6,069 bases of DNA from Legionellaceae bacterium (GTDB lineage: Bacteria; Pseudomonadota; Gammaproteobacteria; Legionellales; Legionellaceae), in NCBI GenBank assembly GCA_947504795.1, contig CANNJG010000113.1, positions 1 through 6,069 of the forward strand. Direction: 5' to 3'. Position numbers and translations under genes: made by a program. The notes beneath the pieces were generated by a model. That model saw nothing but the letters and a program-made list of their open reading frames with translations, did no database searches and was not told where the DNA came from. Below are positions 1 through 5,941 of this stretch, piece by piece; position 1 is the first letter of the stretch; each line of letters starts with the position of its first letter.

Positions 1-471
1 AAGTATCTAGGGCTCTTGATGATGCTTGCAATCACTTCACTAACAGCTGCACAAGAAATGTATCCCAAAGGATGCTCCCCTTGGGTCATTCAAACACCCG
101 AGGTAGCGTTATCAAGCCAGCAACCCACTGTTATGATGCTCCATAACGTATCCGAAACAGATTTATGGATAACACAGGTCTTGAAAGATAACCCCGGCGT
201 ACATGCCGGATTCCCGTCATTGTTGCAAGCGGGGAAATGGTCTGCCTTAACGCTTGATAAGCCTACTGAAGGGTTTACAATAAGGTGTATTGAATCAAAA
301 CCTGGCCATGAGCAACCGGTCCCGTGCGTAGATGTTTTAGCGGTTTGCCAGTGGCTCAAAACCAAACTTCCGGAATCTGCCACAGGTGCTTTTTGGGCCG
401 GAGAAAATATGGACTTCAATCCTCTCAAAGCTTATATTGAGCGTCGAGGATTTATTTTAGAGATAGAGTAA
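1..471 (+). CDS. Secreted four-cysteine protein, EnhB-like (5' end cut by window)
   Basis: The frame is open back to base 1. The first codons read K-Y-L-G-L-L-M-M-L-A-I-T-S-L-T-A-A, a basic residue followed by a hydrophobic stretch ending in small residues. That looks like a Sec signal peptide whose start codon lies a few codons outside the window. ATG at 19, with AGGG at 9-12, is a possible internal start but would lose the basic residue. Counting from the TTG at 16, cysteines fall at 20, 91, 104 and 111, suggesting two disulfides in a periplasmic or secreted domain of about 140 residues. The Y-P-K-G-C motif near the mature N-terminus, the 'C...VPC..VL.VCQ' segment and 'G.FW..EN' followed by a terminal R-R-G-F-I-L resemble, from memory, Legionella EnhB proteins, linked to host-cell entry. 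That assignment is inferred and unproven. The gene ends 3 nt before rnr, so the two are probably co-transcribed. Confidence 0.7.
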   Translation, partial: KYLGLLMMLAITSLTAAQEMYPKGCSPWVIQTPEVALSSQQPTVMMLHNVSETDLWITQVLKDNPGVHAGFPSLLQAGKWSALTLDKPTEGFTIRCIESKPGHEQPVPCVDVLAVCQWLKTKLPESATGAFWAGENMDFNPLKAYIERRGFILEIE

Positions 472-474
472 CGT

Positions 475-2655
475 GTGAGCAAAAAACATCAAGATCCTTT
501 CCATAAAAGAGAAAGTGAAAAATATGAACATCCCATTCCCAGCCGAGAATACATTCTTTCGGTATTGGAAACGGTTGGTCGCCCCATAGCCCGCAATCAA
601 TTGATTAAAAAGCTCGATATTGAAGAGCCAGCAAAACAAGATGCGCTTAATTTTCGCCTGCGAGCGATGTTACGTGACGGGCAGTTGATGCAAGACCGTC
701 GCGGGCGTTACTGTCTTTTTGACAAAATTAATCTGCAACGCGGGACCATTCAAGCCCATCCAGATGGGTTCGGGTTTTTTATACCCGAGGACAGCGGCGA
801 CGATATGATTTTGTCGGCAACCGAAATGCGCGGCGTAATGCATGGCGATACTGTGCTGGCCTTTCAAACGGGTGTCGATAAACGTGGACGCCCTGAAGGT
901 AAAATTCATGAAGTCATTGAACATGCCAACGCAACCGTCGTAGGTCGTTTTTTTTCGGAGCATGGCGTACATTTCGTCGTACCCGATAGCAAGCGCTTAA
1001 CCCAAGATATTTCCATTCCAGTCGAGTGGGATCTGTCTGCAAGAAACGGTCAAATTGTTTTGGTGGAAATAATTGCATTCCCAAACAAGCGATCTCAAGC
1101 CATAGGCAAGGTGATTCATATTCTGGGTGAGCATATGGCCCCAGGCATGGAGATAGAAGTATCCATTTTAGCCCATGGGATACCTGCAGCATGGCCCGAT
1201 GACGTAGTAATGGCGGTTGCTAAAATAAAGCAAAGCGTCGATCCGGCAGATGTTAAAAACCGCAAAGACTTACGCGATTTACCGTTCGTGACTATTGATG
1301 GTGAAGATGCTAAAGATTTTGATGATGCTGTGTACTGTTATGCCAAGCCAAAGGGTGGCTTTCAATTATTTGTGGCAATTGCCGATGTGAGTCATTATGT
1401 AACAATTGGCTCGCCTTTAGATAAAGAAGCATCAAGACGCGGTACTTCTGTCTATTTTCCAGGCAGAGTTGTCCCCATGTTACCAGAAGCCCTCTCCAAT
1501 GGGATTTGTTCGCTCAATTCCAAAGTGGATCGGTTATGTATGGTCGCTGAGATGGCCATTTCTGCGACAGGGGCTATCACTCGCTCAACATTTTATCGGG
1601 CTGTGATTCACTCGCAAGCCCGTTTAACCTACACGCAAGTCGGCCAGTGGATGGAACAAGATGCGGCCGATCCAGAATTTGAAACACTTTGGCCCAAGCT
1701 GAAACCGATACAAGATCTCTATATGATTTTGGCAGAAACACGCAAACAACGCGGCGCAATGGATTTTGACTCGACTGAATCAAAAATTGAATTCGATGAA
1801 CACCGAAAAATTCAGCAGATCCAACCTTTAATCCGTAATCAAGCTCACCGCCTCATCGAAGAATGCATGTTGGCTGCTAATGTTGCCACTGCGCGTTTTT
1901 TAGAAAAAGCTAAGATTCCTACCCTTTACCGTGTTCATCCGGTACCGGATGAAGATAAAATTATAGCATTACGTAAATTTTTGGGTGAATTCGGTCTATC
2001 CTTAGGTGGTGGTAAAAAGCCAACCCCAAAAGACTTTCAAACCGTCTTAGAGGGTTTGGATGATAAACCTGAAAAACACTTGATTCAAACCGTTATGCTT
2101 CGCTCGCTTAAGCAAGCTATTTATATCGAATCCAATGATGGTCATTTTGGATTAGCCTATGATGCTTATACGCACTTCACCTCTCCTATCCGCCGTTATC
2201 CAGATTTACTCATTCATCGCGCCATTGGTCATTTAATTGACATGCAACCTTTAGACACCTTCTCCTATAACGATGATGAGATGAGTCGCCTAGGTAAACA
2301 TTGCTCCACAACAGAGCGCCGCGCCGATGAGGCGACGCGCGAAGTCGTCACTTGGTTAAAATGTGAATATATGCAAGATAAAGTTGGGCAAGTCTTCCAA
2401 GGAAAAATTTCAGCAGTCACTAGTTTTGGCCTCTTTGTCGAATTACAAAACGTGTATGTAGAAGGACTGGTGCATGTTACCGCATTGCGCTCTGATTATT
2501 ATGCGTTTGATCCTATCAAACACCGTCTAGTCGGTGAACGAGGTGGTCATGTTTATCGTCTAGGCGATCCGATGACCGTTTTAGTCGCTCGTGTTGATCT
2601 AAACGAACGCAAGATTGATTTTGAACCGGTATTGGATGAGAAGAGCGATGAGTGA
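475..2655 (+). CDS. rnr: Ribonuclease R (RNB-family 3'-5' exoribonuclease)
   Basis: A 726-residue cytoplasmic enzyme that degrades structured RNA processively from the 3' end and contributes to mRNA, rRNA and tmRNA quality control. The GTG start is fixed by homology: the N-terminus (QDPF..RE.EKY..PIPSRE) matches E. coli RNase R in place. Domains in order: winged helix (about 20-82), two cold-shock domains (about 86-215), RNB catalytic domain (about 262-590) and S1 domain (about 636-719). The catalytic motif I-D-G-E-D-A-K-D-F-D-D-A at 274-285 keeps the metal-binding aspartates D275, D281, D283 and D284. The T-S-V-Y-F-P motif with Y327 and the H-F-T-S-P-I-R-R-Y-P-D motif at 567-577 are intact. 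The protein ends soon after the S1 domain, whereas the 813-residue E. coli enzyme has a long Lys-rich tail. It starts 3 nt after the upstream gene and overlaps rlmB by 8 nt. The ribosome binding site is weak (GAG at 466-468), which fits coupling. Confidence 0.98.
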   Translation: MSKKHQDPFHKRESEKYEHPIPSREYILSVLETVGRPIARNQLIKKLDIEEPAKQDALNFRLRAMLRDGQLMQDRRGRYCLFDKINLQRGTIQAHPDGFGFFIPEDSGDDMILSATEMRGVMHGDTVLAFQTGVDKRGRPEGKIHEVIEHANATVVGRFFSEHGVHFVVPDSKRLTQDISIPVEWDLSARNGQIVLVEIIAFPNKRSQAIGKVIHILGEHMAPGMEIEVSILAHGIPAAWPDDVVMAVAKIKQSVDPADVKNRKDLRDLPFVTIDGEDAKDFDDAVYCYAKPKGGFQLFVAIADVSHYVTIGSPLDKEASRRGTSVYFPGRVVPMLPEALSNGICSLNSKVDRLCMVAEMAISATGAITRSTFYRAVIHSQARLTYTQVGQWMEQDAADPEFETLWPKLKPIQDLYMILAETRKQRGAMDFDSTESKIEFDEHRKIQQIQPLIRNQAHRLIEECMLAANVATARFLEKAKIPTLYRVHPVPDEDKIIALRKFLGEFGLSLGGGKKPTPKDFQTVLEGLDDKPEKHLIQTVMLRSLKQAIYIESNDGHFGLAYDAYTHFTSPIRRYPDLLIHRAIGHLIDMQPLDTFSYNDDEMSRLGKHCSTTERRADEATREVVTWLKCEYMQDKVGQVFQGKISAVTSFGLFVELQNVYVEGLVHVTALRSDYYAFDPIKHRLVGERGGHVYRLGDPMTVLVARVDLNERKIDFEPVLDEKSDE

Positions 2656-3385
2656 TCAGTTTGTTTTTGGCCTCCACGCTGTCGCTGCATTAATCAATCA
2701 CCCCAACCGTCCTATCAAGCATATTTTCGTCAGCGCAACTCGACAGGATCAACGTATGCAAAGTTTGCTTACCCGCTTACAAGAAGCAGGGATCCCCGCC
2801 ACGCCATTATCCTCAGCTAAAATGGATACAAAATTTCCAGATGTGGTCCATCAAGGCATTGTTGCGGTAACCAAACCCCTGCCTGTTTATCAGGAACAGG
2901 ATATTCCGACATTATTGAACGAGCGCTCGACCCCTCCACTTATTTTAATTTTAGATGGCGTAACTGATCCGCATAATTTAGGCGCGTGCATGCGCAGCGC
3001 AGACGGGGCTGGCGTCGATTTTATCATCATTCCTAAAGACAACTCAGCCTCGTTAACCCCTACGGTGAGCAAAGTAGCCTGCGGCGCAGCAGAAACCATA
3101 CCGCTGATTCGCGTTACTAATTTAGCCCGCACCCTGGAGACCCTAAAACAACTAGGTGTTTGGATCTTTGGCGCAGCGGAAGACGCGCCACAAACGCTAT
3201 ATCAACTGGATGCGGATCGAGCATTAGCCCTTGTGTTAGGCGCAGAAGGCGAGGGAATGCGCCGCCTAACCAAAGAACGCTGCGATGGCTTATTTTCAAT
3301 TCCCATGCATGGCGCTGTCCCTAGCCTGAATGTCTCGGTAGCAGCCGGGGTATGTTTGTTTGAAATCAGACGACAAAGAAGCTGA
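2648..3385 (+). CDS. rlmB: 23S rRNA (guanosine-2'-O-)-methyltransferase RlmB
   Basis: A 245-residue SpoU/TrmH-family (SPOUT) methyltransferase. In E. coli the enzyme uses S-adenosylmethionine to methylate the ribose of G2251 in the 23S rRNA peptidyl-transferase P-loop. The length matches E. coli RlmB (243 aa), and the match continues to the shared C-terminus R-R-Q-R-S. The N-terminal substrate-binding domain (about 1-75) contains F-G-L-H-A-V and V-H-Q-G-I. The catalytic domain has motif 1 (L-D-G-V-T-D-P-H-N-L-G-A with N110 and R116), motif 2 (L-G-A-E-G-E-G-M-R-R at 198-207) and motif 3 (I-P-M...S-L-N-V-S-V-A at 218-232), which together form the trefoil knot. The ATG at 2648 is preferred over in-frame starts further upstream because it places MSDQFVFG exactly where E. 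coli has its start; a purine-rich GAGAAGAG lies just before it. It overlaps the end of rnr by 8 nt, and the rnr-rlmB order is conserved in gammaproteobacteria. Confidence 0.97.
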   Translation: MSDQFVFGLHAVAALINHPNRPIKHIFVSATRQDQRMQSLLTRLQEAGIPATPLSSAKMDTKFPDVVHQGIVAVTKPLPVYQEQDIPTLLNERSTPPLILILDGVTDPHNLGACMRSADGAGVDFIIIPKDNSASLTPTVSKVACGAAETIPLIRVTNLARTLETLKQLGVWIFGAAEDAPQTLYQLDADRALALVLGAEGEGMRRLTKERCDGLFSIPMHGAVPSLNVSVAAGVCLFEIRRQRS

Positions 3386-3430
3386 GGCAAATGAGAAGCG
3401 GTGTTATTCCCGCGTGGCTTTATTTGAGGA

Positions 3431-4270
3431 TTAACCCTCTTTGTTCCGCGCACGAATGCCGTCGGATGCTATCGTAATATCTCCTTCTTTATACAATTGC
3501 CCCAGCGCATTTTTAAAATTTTTCTTACTCTCACCAAAAACCCGCATAATGGCTTCAGGTGGGCTTTTGTCATGTAAGGGTAAAAATCCATCCATTTTAT
3601 GAAGTTCGCTCACAATACGCTTCGCCAGATCCCGAACATTATCTTGCCCCATTTTTCTGAGGACAACATCAATCTTGCCATCCGCTCTTTGTGTTTTAAT
3701 ATACCCACGCAGTTTTTTTCCATAACTCAACGCTTGAAAAATCTCAGAAGAATGGATTAACCCCCAATGTCTATCATTAATAATCACTTTTGTGCCCAGC
3801 GCCGTCGTATCAGCAATCAGCAAATTGACTTCCTCTCCAGGTTTATACTGCGCGGGATATTTGTCTAAAAAATAGTCAATCTTAGAGCTGGCAATTAAGC
3901 GTCCTTGATTATCTTGTTTGACATACACAATATACAAGTTATCTTTTTCCATCGGACGCAATTGCTCTAATTTGGGCACTAATAAATCTTTATCTAATCC
4001 CCAATCCAAAAATGCACCAAATGGTGCCACATCCACGACTTTCAGAAAAGCAACGCTATCGATTTGGGCCCGAGGACGTTGCGTTGTTGCAATGATCTTA
4101 TCTTCAGAGTCAAAATAGATAAACACATCCAATTGATCGTTGATATCACACCCCTTTGGTACAAATTTACCCGGTAATAAAATCTCTCCCCAGGCATCTC
4201 CATCGAGATACAACCCAAAGGGCACGCGTTTGAGAACAGTTAATCGGTTAACTTGACCCACTTTCAACAT
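3431..4270 (-). CDS. CvfB/YitL-type S1-like RNA-binding protein
   Basis: A 279-residue cytoplasmic protein with the layout of the CvfB family: three S1-like modules and a C-terminal winged helix. Module 1 (about 1-64) contains F-G-L-Y-L-D-G-D and G-E-I-L-L-P. Module 2 (about 68-130) contains F-L-K-V-V-D-V-A-P-F-G-A-F-L-D-W-G-L-D and D-L-L-V-P. Module 3 (about 140-205) contains W-G-L-I-H-S-S-E-I-F. The winged helix (about 215-275) contains G-F-L-P-L-H-D-K-S-P-P-E-A-I and L-Y-K-E-G-D-I. CvfB binds RNA and influences virulence gene expression in Staphylococcus aureus; its role in gammaproteobacteria is not established. The start at 4270 is chosen because homologs begin with K/I-G-x-x-N-x-L. In-frame ATG 4282 and GTG 4306 are alternatives, and none has a strong Shine-Dalgarno. 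The gene is convergent with rlmB (45-nt gap) and divergent from the next gene, so it is probably transcribed alone. Confidence 0.9.
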   Translation of the reverse strand: MLKVGQVNRLTVLKRVPFGLYLDGDAWGEILLPGKFVPKGCDINDQLDVFIYFDSEDKIIATTQRPRAQIDSVAFLKVVDVAPFGAFLDWGLDKDLLVPKLEQLRPMEKDNLYIVYVKQDNQGRLIASSKIDYFLDKYPAQYKPGEEVNLLIADTTALGTKVIINDRHWGLIHSSEIFQALSYGKKLRGYIKTQRADGKIDVVLRKMGQDNVRDLAKRIVSELHKMDGFLPLHDKSPPEAIMRVFGESKKNFKNALGQLYKEGDITIASDGIRARNKEG

Positions 4271-4408
4271 ACATTGACTCATTTTATAAAGAATAATCTG
4301 CCACACTACCTAATTTGAATCACATTCGCAAGCTTGGACAAGGAGAGCATTGCAGAAAAAACACCCAGTGTTAAGATAAGAGTATGTTTTCACAGGGGAA
4401 CAATCGTT
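4271..4408. promoter_or_regulatory. Divergent intergenic region with candidate promoter and palindrome
   Basis: This 138-nt gap must carry the promoters for the CvfB-like gene (leftward) and the diiron-oxidase-like gene (rightward). Rightward, TTGCAG at 4350-4355 and TAAGAT at 4372-4377 are spaced by 16 nt, a weak sigma70-like pair (3/6 and 4/6 matches). The spacer holds a perfect inverted repeat, AACAC-CCA-GTGTT at 4360-4372, where an operator could sit. A second, 8-bp palindrome (CAAGCTTG) is at 4329-4336. Leftward, TATAAA (minus strand, 4283-4288) resembles a -10 box, but no convincing -35 precedes it and it would leave almost no leader. All promoter assignments are inferred from consensus matching by eye. 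Confidence 0.3.
4394..4400 (+). promoter_or_regulatory. Shine-Dalgarno sequence that fixes the ATG at 4409
   Basis: AGGGGAA lies 8-9 nt before the ATG at 4409, a strong ribosome-binding match and a workable spacing. The same frame is open upstream to a TTG at 4334, but that codon has no comparable site and the extra 25 residues resemble no family sequence, so ATG 4409 is the start. Confidence 0.7.
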
Positions 4409-5047
4409 ATGTCTTCCAAAATCATGAATTTAGACATGTTACTCAAGACCAATCGAACATTCACAGACACATTCAAAGACAATCGTTTAATGCAGCTCAT
4501 CGATAGTCCTATGATGCAAGAAGCGCGTAATCGTGTGCGATTATTGGATTGCATTCAAGTATTTTCTAATTATTTTCAAAAAACGGTGATGTTACGCGCC
4601 GTGCTGAATCAGAATCATCGCTATGTCCCTATCGTGCGTGCGCACTTAGTTGAGGAGTTTGGTCACGATGTCGCGCTTATGCACGACCGAAAAGACCGTG
4701 AGCCTATTTGGGATCCTATCTTAGAGGCCTGTTCATGCTGGTTTTCTTGGCAAATGCTGTCTCTGGATAATAGCGAGAAAACGGTATTAGTCCATATGGT
4801 ACTCGAAGCCAGTGCTCATCTTTTTTTTATTCAAGCGCATCGCGTCATGCGTCAATATGCCGAAACGGATTATTTTAAAATTCATGCTGATGTTGACGAA
4901 CACCATGAAACCATGGGATTAGATTTGTTAACAGGATTAAGAGATCTGGATTATCAACGTTTATCAGAAATCCAACAACAAGGATGGGATATGCTTAATA
5001 CGGCTTGTTGCCGGATGGCAGAACTCACACAAGCCTTTGCCGACTAG
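4409..5047 (+). CDS. Heme-oxygenase-like diiron oxidase family protein (CADD/TenA-like fold)
   Basis: A 212-residue, predicted all-helical cytoplasmic protein without signal peptide or membrane segment, in the size range of single-domain heme-oxygenase-like diiron oxidases (HDO; 'iron-containing redox enzyme' family). Possible ligands: E82/E83 and H86 in V-E-E-F-G-H-D, E133 in L-E-A-S-A-H, and H159, D163, H166 in H-A-D-V-D-E-H-H. The last fits the H/D-x3-D-x2-H helix of CADD and SznF. The earlier V-F-S-N-Y-F-Q segment (51-57) sits where TenA-like proteins have an aromatic-rich helix. Known HDOs carry out O2-dependent oxidation, C-C cleavage or N-oxygenation of small molecules, and chlamydial CADD supplies p-aminobenzoate. 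No substrate can be read here. TenA-like thiaminase or PqqC-like activity is less likely, because those proteins do not need this carboxylate/histidine set. The gene is followed after 83 nt by the DUF4254 gene on the same strand. Confidence 0.75.
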   Translation: MSSKIMNLDMLLKTNRTFTDTFKDNRLMQLIDSPMMQEARNRVRLLDCIQVFSNYFQKTVMLRAVLNQNHRYVPIVRAHLVEEFGHDVALMHDRKDREPIWDPILEACSCWFSWQMLSLDNSEKTVLVHMVLEASAHLFFIQAHRVMRQYAETDYFKIHADVDEHHETMGLDLLTGLRDLDYQRLSEIQQQGWDMLNTACCRMAELTQAFAD

Positions 5048-5080
5048 GGACAGATGCGAAGAATTGTCAGCAGGCCCTAG
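5044..5080. repeat. Inverted repeat CTAGGG/CCCTAG after the diiron-oxidase-like gene
   Basis: A perfect 6-bp inverted repeat, CTAGGG at 5044-5049 and CCCTAG at 5075-5080, is separated by 25 nt and followed by ATTTT. The left arm contains the TAG stop codon. It could form a weak transcript hairpin at the end of the gene, but the long loop and short T-run make it a poor intrinsic terminator, so its function is unassigned. Confidence 0.3.
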
Positions 5081-5099
5081 ATTTTCCATGAAAAATTAG

Positions 5100-5105
5100 T
5101 ACAAT
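5100..5105 (+). promoter_or_regulatory. Candidate -10 box (TACAAT) before the DUF4254 gene
   Basis: TACAAT matches the sigma70 -10 consensus at 5 of 6 positions and would place transcription start near 5111-5113. It overlaps the ATG at 5104, so if used, translation must begin at ATG 5131, which agrees with the family start. No good -35 is visible at the standard distance (TTGTCA at 5064-5069 is too far). Inference only; the gene may instead be read through from upstream. Confidence 0.3.
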
Positions 5106-5130
5106 GGGTTTTTTATATCGTGAACCTTTT

Positions 5131-5715
5131 ATGAATCTACTGACACTGCCCGCTGAAATTTCAGCACTTCATCGCGACGCGATTCTTGAATGGTATCAAA
5201 GCGGCATTAATTTTCAGAAAGAGGGCTTATTAAGATTTGTTTTGGAAAACCATGCCTTCAATTTTCAATTGTGGAACGCCGAAGATCGCGCGCGCCGCGA
5301 AGACAAAGGACATAGCTTTGTCTATCAAGCCAAACGTGAAATCGATAACTATAATCAGCAACGTAATAATCGTATGGAAAATATCGATGCCTGGCTTGCA
5401 AATGCCCTGACACTCGCTAGCCCAGACACCTGTCCGGTACATTCTGAAACGCCAGGCATGATCATTGATCGACTCTCGATTTTATCGCTTAAATGCTATC
5501 ATATGGGTGAGCAAGCCACGAGAGAGAGCGCGGATGAAGCCCATCGTCGAACTTGCACCCAAAAATTAGCCGTCTTGCACGCGCAACATCAACAACTAAC
5601 CGCTTGTTTGCAGGGATTACTTCAAGATATCGTGGATCAAGTCCGCACCTTTCGACTCTACCATCAATTCAAAATGTATAATGATCCGGCGCTCAATCCA
5701 GAACTATATATCTAG
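5131..5715 (+). CDS. DUF4254 family protein
   Basis: A 194-residue cytoplasmic protein matching, from memory, the whole DUF4254 signature and typical length (about 190-205 aa). Seen in order: L-H-R-D-A (11-15), L-W-N-A-E-D-R-A-R-R (about 42-51), K-R-E-I-D-N-Y-N-Q-Q-R-N-N (about 67-79), the core S-E-T-P-G-M-I-I-D-R-L-S-I-L (about 106-119) with L-K-C-Y-H-M just after it, and the terminal F-K-M-Y-N-D-P-A-L-N-P-E-L-Y (about 180-193). The body looks helical, with no signal peptide or membrane span. The invariant polar residues (E/D-R, D-R, K-Y-N-D) suggest a binding or catalytic site, but the family has no established function. Start 5131 is preferred over in-frame ATG 5104, because the family begins close to this residue and a -10-like box overlaps 5104; no clear Shine-Dalgarno precedes either. 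It lies 83 nt after the diiron-oxidase-like gene on the same strand, so co-expression is possible. Confidence 0.88.
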   Translation: MNLLTLPAEISALHRDAILEWYQSGINFQKEGLLRFVLENHAFNFQLWNAEDRARREDKGHSFVYQAKREIDNYNQQRNNRMENIDAWLANALTLASPDTCPVHSETPGMIIDRLSILSLKCYHMGEQATRESADEAHRRTCTQKLAVLHAQHQQLTACLQGLLQDIVDQVRTFRLYHQFKMYNDPALNPELYI

Positions 5716-5941
5716 TCTATCTAGGGGCTGTTGACATGTGATCTCCCCGTCGCCGACGTCCCGCGGCTTGTCCGTAGGATCCAGGAAATCCCCATATAAA
5801 ACACAAAATTTTTAATTTACCTTACCATTCATTTTGATAATACGTTGTTATGAGTAGCGATATTTCAACCCATTGATAAATATGATCAAACTCGTAAATC
5901 CTGGTAATCCCCCCATTTTTAACTGAGATCAAAAGTAGAGC
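5716..5941. other. AT-rich intergenic stretch without a recognised gene
   Basis: Between the DUF4254 stop and the partial minus-strand gene, no convincing complete coding frame is visible. The left part holds a GC-rich palindromic repeat (entered separately). The rest, about 5791-5941, is AT-rich with scattered stops. One exception is a minus-strand frame open from 5941 down to a TAA at 5822-5824, in frame with the partial gene but lying beyond its TAG. No clear intrinsic terminator for the DUF4254 gene is seen. A 7-bp tandem TATCTAG occurs at 5709-5715 and 5718-5724, the first copy including the DUF4254 stop codon. Confidence 0.5.
5740..5787. repeat. Decayed GC-rich palindromic interspersed repeat
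   Basis: The core is an imperfect hairpin: CCCGCGG (5760-5766), loop CTTGT (5767-5771), CCGTAGG (5772-5778). Five Watson-Crick pairs, one G-T and one mismatch are formed, and T5759-A5779 extends the stem. Restoring CCGCGGG in the right arm would give a perfect palindrome, and GATCC then follows. From memory, such CCGCGG-CTTGT-CCGCGG plus GATCCAG units are dispersed repeats in several intracellular bacterial genomes. The GC-rich block stands out sharply against the AT-rich DNA that follows. The outer limits are uncertain. It could also act as a transcript 3' stabiliser for the DUF4254 mRNA. Confidence 0.5.

Noticed and set aside
4..20. TATCTAGGG-CT-TTGA near base 4 resembles TATCTAGGGGCTGTTGA at 5718-5734, suggesting paired insertion-element ends.
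   Set aside because: The left copy lies inside the signal peptide of an intact gene, the copies differ by an indel and a substitution, and five ordinary chromosomal genes lie between them.
670..1192. Open frames on the minus strand across rnr.
   Set aside because: They lie antisense to highly conserved RNase R codons, have no protein-like motifs and are explained by coding bias of the real gene.
3395..3440. Possible bidirectional terminator between rlmB and the CvfB-like gene (GCGG/CCGC at 3398-3401/3410-3413 and GAGG/CCTC at 3426-3429/3436-3439).
   Set aside because: Each stem has only 4 bp and neither is followed by a convincing T-run; the second overlaps the stop codon of the minus-strand gene.
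4334..4408. TTG-initiated N-terminal extension of the diiron-oxidase-like protein.
   Set aside because: The strong Shine-Dalgarno at 4394-4400 serves the ATG at 4409, and the extension does not resemble the family.
5724..5748. GGGGCTGTTGACATG as a terminal inverted repeat of an IS element.
   Set aside because: No matching inverted copy is visible in the remaining sequence and no transposase is recognisable.
5895..5941. IS21-like end sequence downstream of the right-edge gene (minus-strand CTACTTTTGATCTCAG followed by a G-run).
   Set aside because: The resemblance is from memory only; in IS21 elements istB should separate istA from the end, and no second terminus is in view.
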